The translations under genes were made by a program, and so were the position numbers. The notes beneath the pieces are model-generated. The model did not search any database. It had not been told where the DNA came from and saw only the letters and a program-made list of their open reading frames with translations. A stretch of 64,000 bases of DNA from Prostheceraeus crozeri. Its lineage: Eukaryota; Platyhelminthes; Polycladida; Euryleptidae. Location of the stretch: assembly GCA_907163375.1 (NCBI GenBank), contig CAJQUW010000891.1, positions 62,001 through 126,000 of the forward strand, in the 5' to 3' direction. This document shows, piece by piece, positions 30,805-43,660 of this stretch. Each line of letters starts with the position of its first letter. Position 1 is the stretch's first letter.

Positions 30805-30834
30805 AGGTCAAGGTCAAGTCTAAGGTCAAGGTCA
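30805..30834. repeat. Four AGGTCA hexamers
   Basis: AGGTCA at 30,805, 30,811, 30,823 and 30,829, arranged as two abutting pairs six bases apart. The hexamer equals the nuclear-receptor half-site, but it may be a chance simple repeat. Confidence 0.5.
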
Positions 30835-30938
30835 AGTGTAGAGGTTTGTATATTATGGTCATTTATAGTTGTGAAACTTTAACTTTGAAAATTTGTGAAC
30901 TTAGTCATTTTTGTAAAAAAACTTGGAATTTTTCAAGT

Positions 30939-31231
30939 TGCATACAGATGCATACAACTAGGATTTTTTCATCAAATGGGTACATACAATATATCATTCG
31001 AATGCTCTTTTCATTCTGATTCTAATGGTGTATTGTATGACACATGTATGACAGATAACTAGGGAGCTACATACATTTAAAGAATGGGTTAAAAACTTAG
31101 TGAATTTTAAAATCTAACATTTGTCTGCTTGCATGCAGCTGCATACAACTAGGATTTTCCCATCGAATAGGTACATACCTTGTATCATTCGAATGCTATT
31201 TTCATTCTCATTCTAATGGTGTCCTGTATGA
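30939..31231. repeat. Direct repeat pair of about 105 bp
   Basis: 30,939-31,042 and 31,127-31,231 share GCATACAACTAGGATTTT and TATCATTCGAATGCT with an intact order, offset by about 188 bases. The second copy abuts the Penelope remnant. Confidence 0.7.
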
Positions 31232-31885
31232 GAACAAAGTTCTTGGGATAACCATTACTGTGAAACAGTTGTAGTATTCTTTTAATTTCACTATGAAAAA
31301 TTTTCCTATTACTTGAAATCAAGTACGTACGATTAATCATACCTAATACTAGGTCTCTATGCCATTGCTTAGGGCAATTGGCTCCAAAGTTTAATAACAA
31401 CCCAGTATACGTGTCCTTTCGAAACACACTAGTCTCTACAGTATTCGACATACTTATGCTAACATCTAAAAAAGAAATACTTGAGCCTCCTACTTCAGAG
31501 GTAAATTCCAAATTCGGATACTGTAGATTAAGAAATTGCTTATACTTATTTATTTTACCTAAATTGTCAAAAATGCATATACAGTCATCTACGTATCTAT
31601 AATAAAAGATGGGACTACAGTCCACTTTAAAACCAATTCCGGTCCAATTCTGAAAGGAAGAGGTTTGCTAGAGTGGGTGCAAGGGGAGACCCCATGCTTA
31701 CGCCATCGACCTGTCGGAACATTTTGTTGTCAAAAAGAAAATGTCCTTCCGTTACAAATTTACATAATTTTATAAAAGTATCTTTACTATTTTTCTCTAT
31801 AACTAAAAAGTTTTTAAAAAAGAGGGATATCATTTATCATTCGAAAACATCACAAATTACTTTTACTACCAATTCCTGTCGATGA
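31185..31885 (-). mobile_element. Penelope-like retroelement remnant (reverse transcriptase)
   Basis: Minus strand. 31,627-31,833 encodes RQVDGVSMGSPLAPTLANLF, and 31,185-31,625 encodes FYYRYVDDCICIF, SISFLDVSISM and TYTGLLLNFGANCPKQWHRD. MGSPL..TLAN, RYVDD and FLDV are the RT core motifs in the form typical of Penelope-like elements. The frame shifts between the two parts near 31,626, and neither the N-terminal RT part nor a GIY-YIG endonuclease is seen, so it is a truncated dead copy. Confidence 0.8.
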
Positions 31886-34778
31886 AGAACGTCTAAATTT
31901 ACCAGTTCTACATGATGAGCGGAGTCTGTGTTCAATTCGTCACTCTTTATCCGCCATGGAATTCGGTAACCTAAGCTGACGCGCTCACTTCTCAATTGTA
32001 CCTCACATGTAAAAGTCTACAGGAGACACATCCGGTATTCACAGAGAAGATTTTATTGCAAATACATGACCAAGAGCGCGGCGATCACCAATTTTTTTTA
32101 TTAAAGTGGTAAATGTTGCTCATCTGCTTGACGTAGAGACTTTTTAAAACTGGATGAAGTTTCTCTGATCCCAACCTGATGCGGTTGAAAAGTAACATGA
32201 TCACAGAACCCAAAAAATTTCCATGTTTTTCAAGTCATCTGCGCACTTGAATGTATTGAATCCATGCTTTACATCAACACCAATAAACGATGGGTGGATC
32301 CAAATGGCGGAAAAATGGAAAAGCAAAAAAACAAATGATCTCATTCTTTGGTCATGGAGAAATTTGCATTGCGATTCGTTTAAGCAATTACATACAGCCT
32401 ACAACGGCAATGCTTAGTTCAATGTGATTAATGAATCACTGAAACATCTGTGTTTTTCCTTCCATAGGAATTGCATAGCATTTCCCGGACAATATTGCAA
32501 CTAAGAGCAATATTGTCCAGCAAAATGTAGAAATCTTATGCTCAGATGAATTATAATGATCCCTGTTGACATCAAAGGAGAGGATTATCCTGGCCCTCTT
32601 ATTTTCTTCATTTTGAAGTCTCTTATTATCAGCGACACGGCAAAGCTAGGAGAAATGCACGCGGAGCAGCCTGTTGTGCAGGACACCGGCTTGTTTACAG
32701 CCATTCTGGATGGCTGTAGCGAGTTTGGATCTTTCGGAATCATACTGAGCCATACATGCCAATATACCGCGACATACATTTCCGAGTCCTTGACGGGCAA
32801 AACATAGTGTTAGGCTGCCAAATAATTTCGTGCTTAAGTGTTCAAGCCTGGAATCTGCAATTTCGCATGATCGTTACTGTCGATTTGCATTGTGAATGCG
32901 TTGATCGTTGTTAGCTGCTATCCTAGACCTCACCGGTGATACGCTAGGTTTAGTTTTCTTAATTAACGCGATTTTCGTCCGCAGCAAATGAACATGGTCA
33001 AAAAGTCATTATTTCGGATTTTGGCACATTATTTTATATTTCGGCATACCTTAATTTTGTGATGAAAATGAAGAAATTTTCATCACATGATTGAGGTGTG
33101 CCGAGAGCCATCGAAAGCTCGTGTAATATTTTACTGTGGAGTGTGGAATTAAACAGACGGAGGAATCCGAAATAATGACTTCTCAATCATTGAACACATC
33201 TGGAAGAATATTCAGCATATTATGAAAATGGTCGTTTTGCACTAATTGAACCTCAATGCAACTAGGGTTAACTGTATGGCAAAGCAATCCAACTATCCTA
33301 GATAGGAACAGGACAGCTTTTGACTTATGAGTCCGGTATAGAACGAATAACCAGATAGAGCGTTTTTTCAAGAGCTTTCCGAAGGTTTTGCAGATTTTCA
33401 TAGACTTGTGTTTCGATGTGAAAAGTAGTCATGTGTTTATCAGGTATTTGCATGATGAATTTAATTGTATCTCCATAGCTACATATCGTTGTGATTCTCA
33501 CTCTCATTTATCATCATTATATATTACGTTCACTCAAGAATGGACGACATACACGTGCTGTCAATTTAACATTGTCAATATCCGGTTCAGCACAAATACT
33601 AATTTATCAATATTTGAATTATAGAAACCGTCTTACAAATACTGACACTTTTATTACACGTGCATTTATATGAATTTTATGAATTTTGTATAAGTTGGCT
33701 ATGGGTGTTTGACAGTTTAGATGAATGAGTTCATGATTATATTTTTTGCACAGTAACCGACATCATTAGATGATAAATCAATTGCATATAATTTGGCTTT
33801 TTCTTTGGAATGATTATCTGACGCCTGAAAAGCGTTATTAGAGTTGTTTGAAAGCGTTGTTGCTGCCTCAGTAAGTAACCATTGACCTTGTGAACTACCG
33901 TTAGTAAATTTCAGGAAAATAATGTCCGAAGTCTTGGCTGGAAATATGTAACATGTAAAGAGTCATGAACATCTCGTTAAGATATCAAATCACGTCCTAC
34001 ATCGTACTTTTAGTAGTCTTAATCCCAGTGCAAGCTTCCAATAGGCTTAATAAACAGCAAATTTCAAATTCACCGGCTGATGTTGCATCGAATTATGGAA
34101 ATCCTTGACGAATTGCAGGATGGTAGCCTATGTTTGCAGCGCTCCAGATAGTAGCAATAAAAGCAATAGCATTGAATAACTTGCTGAGATTTCCATGTGT
34201 TATTGGAAATCCCGTCCGAATAACTTAATACATATTTTATAATATTGCAGCACAATTAAGTAATAGATAATGGATGATTTTGAGGTCATTACAGAACTTA
34301 CTGACCGAAGGCCGCCAGGTCTGAGGTTAATAAGTTCTATATGACCGAAAGGTCACATACATGTAGACAGGTCACCATGCTATGGTAAATTTTACATTAT
34401 TATTGAGATTCAAAATTCTAGAGATAGAATACATAAAATTTTTAGTAGCACCTTGATAAGGATGTGTCAGTTTGCAAACTACATAATAGCAATAGTCGGT
34501 CGGTTAGCAAAACATGGAAGATTTTATTTATCTCATGGAAGATGAACAAAAGCAAATGATAGCCAATTGAATGCACATGTATCTGAATAGCCTCTTTATT
34601 TTGCAAGCCTATTCATATAGTATCTTATATTATGCGTTATATCAGAATAAAGTGATATACAAATATTATATTCTGGCATCTCGCATTTGAAGTGGAAGGT
34701 GAATACATCGATCAGATGGATATAATGAATTTTGATGACCTTCTAGATGGCATGATTTTTGGTGTTTGATACATTTTG
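31886..34778. other. Stretch without recognised gene
   Basis: No supported gene. It holds a hairpin GGACAATATTGC/GCAATATTGTCC (32,487-32,518) and a smaller stem around 33,058-33,095 (TGATGAAAATG/TTTTCATCA). A TAATAGATAATGG...GAGGTCATTA element near 34,259-34,340 resembles the hairpin element at 41,339. Confidence 0.45.
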
Positions 34779-34786
34779 GAATAGTA

Positions 34787-37383
34787 GGGTGTATAACGAC
34801 CTGGAAAACAGGGTAATCCGGGAAAACTCAGGGAAATTGAAAGCACTCAGGGAAAAGCGGGAAAACTCAGGGAAATTTGAAAATTCTGAGTTGTAGGATG
34901 AAGTTTTTGAAATAAATTTAGAATAGCCATGAGCTAAAATTTCAAAAATGTCATTTTTGCATTTTTGATAGAAAGTTTTAGTATCACATTTTCCTCTGTA
35001 GAGATCAGGTGGATCGATGTGCATTTTATCACACTTCTGATCATCGACTTAGTATCCTTTGATAGACCTAGAGTTCTAAAAAAAGTGACATCAACTTGCA
35101 ACTTCAATGTTTTTTTCAGAACGAGTGTGTGTATGATGCACCCTAAATGGTCGCACGATATATTTAGGCAAACTATAAACAGGATGAATCTAACATGCGA
35201 TGTTCTATAAACGTAAATCACCAATAAGGATTTTCCTAAAATCATTAATATACTCTAAACATATAATTAGATCGGGATCTTCATCATTTATTATTCATCG
35301 AAGCTGAACAACAATAAACACCATGTTGATTTATGATGTTTGACATTCGACGCCATAATGCCATATCATTTTTGAGTTGCAGCTCCAGTAGATATCCTAT
35401 GTACTGTCATTTCCTAGAAAAACTGTCATGTTTAACGTTCACATTAATGAATACTTTCACGGAGCACCCTGTAGAATGTCGACATACTTCCATTTCACTT
35501 GCTTCATTTGCTTTGAAAAATTATTCTTTAATTTCTGATTCAATAACCAATTCATAAGAATTTATTTGGAGTTGTGGTATGCCTAGTCCATCTGTTCGTC
35601 ATTTTAAACTAAATTTCTTTATTCAAAAACTTTGATGGAGTTTTTACTTGACTTGTTGCTGAAGTACGCAGTTATGTATAAAACATATGTAAGTGCGAAA
35701 AGTACCGCAAGACATTAGCAACCCAAAGAAGCAGACACACAAATTATACGAAAAATGCCATTTTGGGCACCAGTTTGAAAGAATTGTATTAACTTTCGAA
35801 TGTCGGTCGATTTTTTACAACTAGGTTTTTAGAAGATGACACATGGATGCTTGTTCAAAAATCTTGAAACCCCTGATTGAGAGCAATATTCGATTTCTGA
35901 CACATCGTTGCAGGTAATCTCGAGATTTGTTCAGGTGTCCCAGAAGTCTTAAAGTCCCAGAGTAACTTTAAAAGGCTGTCGGTAGCTTAAATTTTATTAT
36001 ATTCATGCGTAATCTTTTTTTTAAAGCGTGCGTTAAGTCGAGGAATTTCATGCAACATTGTTTGATGTCGCATTTGTATATTTTGCTCCTGTATCACTGC
36101 ATTGTTAGATTAGCAAAATTCGCATTAATTGCACAAAGTTGCTTTCTCATTGTGCGTCGATTGATCAATTGCCCACTGATTGTTCATGGTTGTTATCGGA
36201 CCCCTTTCACCGATTCCACCATCTGACACTTAAATCATCGTTTGAGAGAGATTGACTCAGTAACAGGCCAGCTTTTAAATGTCGAAGCAGAAGTGGAAAC
36301 TAAGTTTATCTTGAGATAAGAAATACAAATTTTCTCTATTAAGACACTCCCTTTATTTATAAATTTCCCTCTATTAAAGGTTGAAATATTGACGAAATCT
36401 ATTAAGACACCTTTCTCTATCGAGACATGCTATATAGACCTACCACCTACTAGGTCATGTTATCTTTTAATACCAATGGGAGAATAAGACGCTATGAATA
36501 AATGAGCAATTTTATAAAAATTGCATCGTCAAGCATCACTTGACTGCTCAGCGATGAAATCAGTCGGAGTTCATTTTGTCCAAATCTGTCCCAATTATGT
36601 TGGACGAAACCGTTTGAAAGAACTTCAAACACATCCAAAGGCTTTTAATCTCTACCAATTTCTTCCGCACGACTCAAAAATCCTGTCGATAATCATATGT
36701 ACTGCGGGTGATTTTCCAACACGGCAACGTTCTTGCGGGTGTACTGCGGCTGATTTTCCAACACCCGGCAATGTACAGTTTGAAGGGTCTCTTGAGCACA
36801 TACATATGCATATACATGCCAGGTTGTATACTCAGTAATACAAACTTCTAGGTTCAGGTGCGATTTCGAGCAGTCACGATACACTGATTATGAAAAAAAC
36901 AAAATGTAGGCCTAACGACTGAGCCATTCATGTAATAGAATGAGGACACAACATGTAGCCTTGAAAACCCCTGCGCTATGCTTGGGCAAAACAGAATGGA
37001 ACGGAAAAAGCAGTGGTTATAGGCTACTATCACGCGAGTTAAATTGCCATGGCTGAATTGAATTTCATTGAGACATCTTCCTCTATTAAACCAGATTCTA
37101 TGCATGAAAGTTTTCTATTAGGACAGTGTCGTATTAGAAAGAAAGTACGGTATACCATATCACATTTCCCGAATTTAGGCACTTTTTTAGAAAATGATCA
37201 TCTGTAAATGATTTAATGGAAGCAATTGGTAGCCTTTAAAGGTTTGCGAGACTTTTGGAACACTCTGCTATATGTAGGCATTTGTTTTTGGTTGCGTTAT
37301 ACATAGGGCGCATTTCTCTATAAAACATGGAAAATACAGGGAAAACTCAGGGAAATTCTGGGACCGATTCTGTTATACACCGT
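34787..37383. mobile_element. hAT-like non-autonomous element
   Basis: Flanked by a perfect 8-bp direct repeat GAATAGTA (34,779-34,786 and 37,384-37,391), the length made by hAT transposons. The ends are GGGTGTATAAC and its complement GTTATACACC. GGGAAAACTCAGGGAAATT words lie just inside both ends. No transposase was recognised; 2.6 kb of mixed AT-rich sequence lies inside, with further repeat-like patches such as CTATTAAGACAC around 36,340-36,420. Confidence 0.6.
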
Positions 37384-38044
37384 GAATAGTAAATGGTTGT
37401 CAACATAGTGATCTGTCAAAATTTCCACAAATTTCAACATTGCAGAAAGTTAATTAATGAATTTCAACAGAAACCAAGCTGATGTTTGACAAATTATGAC
37501 AGAATATGCTAACAGTGGACAGGTTGTGATCGAAAAAACATGCAGGATACCTAGCGAAAGGAATGCAATGTATTTGGTTGATCACAGTCTACGTAATAAT
37601 GACGTAAGGAACAAGGGAATAGGTTCTGTTTATCTTCCGATGAAACGCTGTAGCTCCACAACGATTGATAATGACTTGACCGTGGCAGGTAGTTGATTTT
37701 CCTCACTACAAAATACATGTATATGTTGTGCAGTCACGTTGTACAGTCAAAAAGTTCTTTCTACATGTATCATCCACGGTAGAACTACAGCTGCACCTAC
37801 AAAGAGTGACAATAATCGAAGTTGGCATCGTTCAACAAAATGATTGCGTTTAATGAGCGCACTAACTGACATCCATAACCGCATCAAAAGTAAAGTAATC
37901 GATTGCAAGTCCATTAAAAAACATTTTGAACATGAAAGCAGAAATCCAGAGATGATTCTTCTAATTTTATTACGCTTAGTCACCATTACAACATCACCTA
38001 TGTCGTTGCAAAGTAGGTGAAGAATCTAGGAAATATGTATAGGA

Positions 38045-38098
38045 CAAGGAGGTCTAGATATCTATAATTGTAAAAGTATAGATATCTAGACCTCCTTG
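38045..38098. repeat. Perfect 22-bp hairpin
   Basis: Arms 38,045-38,066 and 38,077-38,098 (CAAGGAGGTCTAGATATC...) pair without mismatch around a 10-base loop. Confidence 0.9.
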
Positions 38099-38208
38099 GT
38101 ATAGGATATCAAACGATATTTGAAAGCATTGTTACTGAGCAAGTAGGGTTGTTCGCCGATATTTCACATGTCATTTTTCTATGAAAGTCGTTCATATATC
38201 TCCAAATC

Positions 38209-38252
38209 CAAATTAGACGGCCTTAATTGCATAATTAAGGCCGTCTAATTTG
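38209..38252. repeat. Perfect 20-bp hairpin
   Basis: Arms 38,209-38,228 and 38,233-38,252 (CAAATTAGACGGCCTTAATT) pair without mismatch around the 4-base loop GCAT. Confidence 0.9.
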
Positions 38253-38487
38253 CTATGTAATACCATTGAGGTAGGAGCATTTCACCGTCCATCTTCGCAT
38301 TCCCAGTGAAAATGACATTGAAGTGATTCCTATGGTTCACAATTTGGACTCGTAGATATCTCACGCTTTACATACTTCAATGTTCTGAGCTGCATGGGCT
38401 GTGTAGAAAATTATCATAGATTGGAGTCTTTTGCAGATCAAAATCTTGGATTTTTGATGTCATAGATTTTAAGTTCAGTAACAATGC

Positions 38488-38570
38488 ATATATTACCTTT
38501 CAAATGATCAGTCTAAATCGTCTGGCGCTACGCGCCGACGATTTAGGCTGTCTTTTGAAAGGTAATATAT
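38488..38570. repeat. Imperfect ~34-bp hairpin
   Basis: ATATTACCTTTCAAATGATC... pairs with ...TTTTGAAAGGTAATATAT, with a GC-rich loop TGGCGCTACGCGC. A second small GC-rich stem (GACGGCCGCAGGCCGGAG) follows near 38,592. Confidence 0.85.
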
Positions 38571-38630
38571 CTTCATTATCAACATAACAAACGACGGCCG
38601 CAGGCCGGAGTTTGTTATAGGATAAGTAGT

Positions 38631-38927
38631 AGTTATACCATAGACAAATGTGGTGTATGGAGATTTATTTTCATAGTTTCAAAACATGAATATTGTGCAT
38701 AGATCACGAGCTTTACCGAGTGCCATGGTGGTCAACGCTGAGGCAACAGGAAACTTTTTTTGAATTTTTTGACTTTCACTTGTGACTTTTTTATCATACT
38801 TTTTAGAGCGTGTTTTAAACGATGGTTTTATTTTTGTTATGTATTCACTTTAAATAAATTAATGAAGAAAAAAAGTGTTTTGAAACTATGAAAATCTCCA
38901 TGCATCACTTTTGTCTATGGTATAACT
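38631..38927. mobile_element. MITE-like element with ~50-bp terminal inverted repeats
   Basis: The left end AGTTATACCATAGACAAA and the right end TTTGTCTATGGTATAACT are inverted copies extending to about 50 bases with few mismatches. A TA precedes CCATAGACAAA on both sides, fitting a TA target duplication of the Tc1/mariner type. About 300 bp, no coding sequence. Confidence 0.75.
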
Positions 38928-39683
38928 GTTTTGTACCATAGTTATCAGCACAAGGCAATGATAAATGATAGCCTAGCTCTATTATTTTGACCTTCATATT
39001 TAAAAGCCAGTTACTTTCACAGTTTTCAATTCAGCTGTGGGAGCAGCTAGTCGAAGATGCAATTTTGCTGTGTTCAATTTTATTATTATGATAGGCTATT
39101 GGCGTATAGATGTGAGAAATTAACAGAGCCAAAGCACGATAAATCACTAGGTCTAATTAAAGATTAACCACACACTATGGAGATTGTCAAAGAGCTCGAG
39201 GAAAGTCGTTGGGCAACATGCCACCACCATTTCAAATTTTGCATCTCTTGAATTTCTCATCTTTTGAATAGCGAAGGCTTAGAATAGGAGAAATTTCAAT
39301 GAAGAAGACAGCATGGAAACATTTTCGAATTTACGGATAACACGTATGAAACAATTAATGACCTACAAATATAAATTATGGTAAACTAATGGAGTCATGT
39401 TGAGGAAGAAAACTGCCACAAAATTGTTTAATTTTTTTCCATGGAAAAACAATGGAAATATCCAATATGGAAATGACCATGGAAATATCCAAATCCATTC
39501 ATTTCCATTCAGGTCATTTAGTTCATGTAGACCGCGTGAATTTCCATCAGTTCTGTTTATACCACTACATTAATGGTGTCAAATTGTTGTTTTTTAACTT
39601 GCTATTCAGATCTCAATAACAGGCATGGAAAGCAAGAAAATCTTGAACCTCGACATTCTTGACATGTAGCATGACATATCATC

Positions 39684-40121
39684 CACGGTGTGCCCGAAAT
39701 AAATTTAGTGGTCTAACAGGAACCACATTTTTGGCAATGAGATTGAAATCTGAGACGGGTCATCTGAAAATCATTTTTCTCACCTGCCATATATGGCAAT
39801 CAGGTCGCCATTTTGGATTTGTAGGCCTACAGAAGAAAGCCCTCGGTCAATTTCTCAAAAATCGACATGCTTGAACAGTATTGGATCCATACTAGTCTAA
39901 GAGATTGAAATCTGAGACGGGTCATTTGAAAATTTTTTTTCTCACCTGCCATATATGGTAATCAGGTCGCCATTTTGGATTTGTAGGCCTACAGAAGAAA
40001 GCCCTCGATAAAAGATTTTAAAATTTGCTTTAAAGTTATCAGAGAGGTCCATACGAGCCCACAGAAGTGGAATCTAAGCCGGTTCCTGTTAGACCACTAA
40101 ATTTATTTCGGGCACACCGTG
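39684..40121. mobile_element. MITE with perfect 41-bp termini
   Basis: 39,684-39,724 and 40,081-40,121 are perfect inverted copies (CACGGTGTGCCCGAAATAAA...). CATC flanks both ends, a likely 4-bp target duplication. Inside are two direct copies of a ~100-bp unit starting AGATTGAAATCTGAGACGGG (39,739 and 39,902) that includes TTTGTAGGCCTACAG. Confidence 0.85.
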
Positions 40122-41338
40122 CATCATATTCAATACAGCATGACTCAAGCTTGATAAAATGCATAAATGGTTCAAAGATGCATGATGAATCTAAGTTTGA
40201 TAACTAAAAATTGTACGTTTATTTATGACTTCCTCTCTGAAGAAGACTGAGTGAACTTATAGCAGCATCAAGAATCAAACATGGCCTTCGGGGTTGCTCA
40301 ATAATTGAAGAGAATTCTGCGCCATCTAGTCAATACACAAGACAAATCGTGAAATATTGCTGTCGCAGTTTATGGAGCATTACATACCACCAAGCAAATT
40401 CCGCACATAGTATGAACACCAATGGACAATGACAGACTACAGTATGCGCTCAATCAAGATGGAATTCGTCGATGGACCCAAGAAAAAACAAGCTTCCATT
40501 TCGCAAAATTTTGAAACAATTCTTTTACGTGCTTACACCGACACACTAACAAACCTTTTCCGTTGAATATCAGCTCTTCAAACTATGTATATGTGATATT
40601 TAGTCATTTAAGAATCCATGCAAATTTCCATGTGATATTTTTTTCATATAATACACTGAGATCACCGGAAGACTAGCGATATCTGCACTAAACTATGCGT
40701 TATTGTATTATAACACTAACATATGAAGCTTTGAGGGCAAAGATGTAGAACATCAAATGGTGCATAAGCGCCAGAAAATGTCGTACAGAGTTGATTGAAA
40801 TTCTATGTTCACAATATTTCATAGGTCTTTGTAAGCAATTTAGATGAAAGAGATATGCGTATGAAAGATCTACGCTGATTGATGTTTTTGATTATGTCTC
40901 ATATGGATAGATATGTTGCTGTCTTCACCATTGCTCAATTGCGCACAATATTCTAAAGTAGCAACATCTATGTGTGTTTTGATATTGTCATGTGCCATAA
41001 TCATTTTATCAAATAAATTGAATGCCATTGATTTTATTTCAGATACGCTTTGGACTGATAAGGTTACTGAAAGCTAATTCCTGTCGTTTACATATGTTGA
41101 CTGCTTTGGGAAGTGTTGCCTTAATAAACCACTGTGTAAGAGGAGAAACACCTGCATTCTCGAGTAAGTATATCACGTGTTTTTGTCATGTAGTCAGTTG
41201 ATAACTAAGCACAAGGCCTGAGCAGCAACTTGCTGTTTTTAAGATCGGAAATCGAACCCAGGCCTACTTTAACTTGGTATTGATATTATACATACCTCAT
41301 CACTTGCAAACTAGCAGTTGCTTACCTTCTACATTATG

Positions 41339-41449
41339 TAATAGATAGTGCATAGATTTGAGGTCATTATTTGCTATAATTACCGAGAGCCGAAGGCTCG
41401 AGGTTATTATGACAAATAATTACCGAAGAAATCTATGCATTATCTGTTA
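41339..41449. repeat. 111-bp hairpin element
   Basis: TAATAGATAGTGCATAGATT pairs with AATCTATGCATTATCTGTTA, with a second inner pair ATTATTTG.../...CAAATAAT and the palindromic centre GAGCCGAAGGCTC. A related half is at 34,259. Confidence 0.75.
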
Positions 41450-41693
41450 TAATGCATGAATTTTTCCATAGAAGTCCGCACCAGGTTGATAATTTCCAAT
41501 CAGGAAAATAATTACCTGCTTCGTGGAACTTATTAACCTGTGGACATAGAAAGCCTTACAAAATCATGCATTATGTGAAAGTTTTTGTTACCAGTATCTT
41601 TCAGGGCTGCCACTCTTCCGGTTTTACCGGATTTCCGGTTTATTTAGAATAAACTAAGCAGTGGAAAATGTTTTGCCAAGGAACAGATAATTT

Positions 41694-42060
41694 GGATTTT
41701 GAAGGGGCCCTTTTGAGATTGCGAGTGGACCTCTTAAGATTGTGAAAGGGCCCTTTAGGATCGCGAGGGGGCCTTTTGAGATTGTACAGTGGAGATCGTG
41801 AAGTGCCCTTTTGAGACTGCGAAAGGGCCCTTTAAGTGAGGGGGCCCTTTTGGGACAGCGAAGGGACTTTTGAGACTGCGAAGGGCTCTTTTGAGATTGT
41901 GAAGGGTTCGTTTTGAGACTAGGTAGCAGCCCCTCTAAGATCGCGAGGGGCCCTTTTGAGACTGCGAAGGGGACCCCTTTAAGATCGTGAGGGGGCCCTT
42001 TTGAGAATGTGAAGGGGCCCTTTTGAGAATGTGAAGGGGCCATATTTATATTTTGAAAGG
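41694..42060. repeat. Degenerate GGGGCCCTTTTGAGA minisatellite
   Basis: More than a dozen imperfect units of about 20-26 bases around GAAGGGGCCCTTTTGAGATT, the GGGCCC core often kept. Weaker units continue to about 42,300. A minus-strand open frame of 129 codons with SKGPLAI repeats is a by-product of the unit length. Confidence 0.85.
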
Positions 42061-43473
42061 GACCCGTAAGATTTTGTGAAGCAGCCCTTTGAGATTGTGA
42101 ACGGCAACTGTTTTAGTTTTTGAAGAGCTCGTTTTAGATATGAATAGACCTTTTGAGATAGTAAAGGGCCTATAAAATTGAGAGCGGCGCCCTTACAGAT
42201 AAGAGCATGTGGGACCTTTTTAGATTATGTAGGACTCTAAGACTGTGAACAGGGCGGTGTAGATTGTTAGGGGACCTTACAACCCCTTACAAGACCATGC
42301 AATTTTTAAGGGAGACCAAATTCAAAGCAGAAGCTTTCTAAGAATCCGCTGGACTCTTGAGCAGAAGATTCTTCTACAAGGATTTCGGTGAAGACACTAG
42401 CGAAAATTGAAATCTCGCAAACAACTGCAGAAGTGATAAGGATCTGTTTTCGCGTTGATTTTGCGTTTACTTATGTCATGGCGACTCAACCTTTTTCACA
42501 TAGCTGTCATAATCTTGTTTGAAAGCCAAAAGTTGTCCTTAGATGTAATTGTTTTTTTTATTATGCTGGAAGTACAAGAGATGAGAGCAAGGTTTGATTT
42601 GAACCATCGCCGGAGCTACAAGTACTGAAGAAGTTGAACTTCAACCGCTTTTGGCTTTTCAGCCGCCATCAGTGCAGTAAATCAGCAACTCACTACACAG
42701 ACCATCGGTAGGTGGATGTGCTTGGAAATCCGGCAGCTCACCTTCGTGCATAGTGCAAATACGAATTGCCGGTAGCTATTTGCATTGGTGTTTGCAGATT
42801 TCAATTTTTTTTTTAAACGAGCTCTACAGAATGAGATTTGAACTGCATGTATTTCATTAATTGTAGATGTCTGTATTTCGGATGATGATTTGTTTGCATG
42901 TGAGCTACTGACTCTTTACAGGTATACTGAACTGATGGCGGCTAAAAATCCAGAAAGGCTAGTATTTCCCGTAATGGACTGTATCAAATGTTGCTCTCAT
43001 CTCATTTCAGATTAAATGGTATACTAAGTTGCATGTCTTCTGTAATGTGTAATATTTGGGCACAATATAGAACTCCGTTTTCTCATATTGAGAAAATGCG
43101 AAAGTTTTTAGTCGGCAATATATTCTGTGTGATATTGATTCAAAATTATTTTGTCTATGTAACGTGGCGGATTCTCAGTGATCATTAGAAAGTTGTTAAT
43201 GCAATCGCAATTAGCAGCTCAATGATTAATTTCTGTAGGTCAATTATGATTTAAAAGAAAACAGTTGCTAGCACTACAACATTTATTTTCTACTTGCGCA
43301 CCATTTGCCTGAACGCAATCTAATTCTTCGGTCAACAGCGCAAGAGCATATCTCTACGTAGTCGCTCGTCGATCTGCAGAAAACGGTGCAAAGCTTTGTT
43401 TTCCTGTTCATCCAAATGCATAGTACGACTATAATGCACAATTTCTTAAACGTGCCCAAAAGAAAAAGTCAAG

Positions 43474-43660
43474 TCATTGAATCTGGTGGTATCGGAAGCC
43501 ATTCCAAAAGCTCTCATGATGGTCAATCCAAGATTTAGGAAAATTGCTGTTTAAATAATCTACGATGGGTCTGTGGTAGTGCGCTGGCATTCCATCCTGC
43601 ATGAAGATATTCTTATCTTTCATGACATTTGGTGTATTTATACAGCATAGAAAGGAAGAT
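43474..43660 (-). pseudogene. Mariner/IS630-type transposase fragment
   Basis: The minus-strand peptide DKNIFMQDGMPAHYHRPIVD and then YLNSNFPKSWI matches the second catalytic block of Tc1/mariner-IS630 transposases (MQDGAPAHY...FP.WI). Only this block remains; sequence on either side is unrelated. Confidence 0.65.

Noticed and set aside
38045-38610. CRISPR-like array from clustered palindromes
   Set aside because: The hairpins are unrelated to each other, not evenly spaced, and the DNA is animal.
41654-42043. Minus-strand frame with SKGPLAI repeats
   Set aside because: Produced by the minisatellite; no start context or domain.
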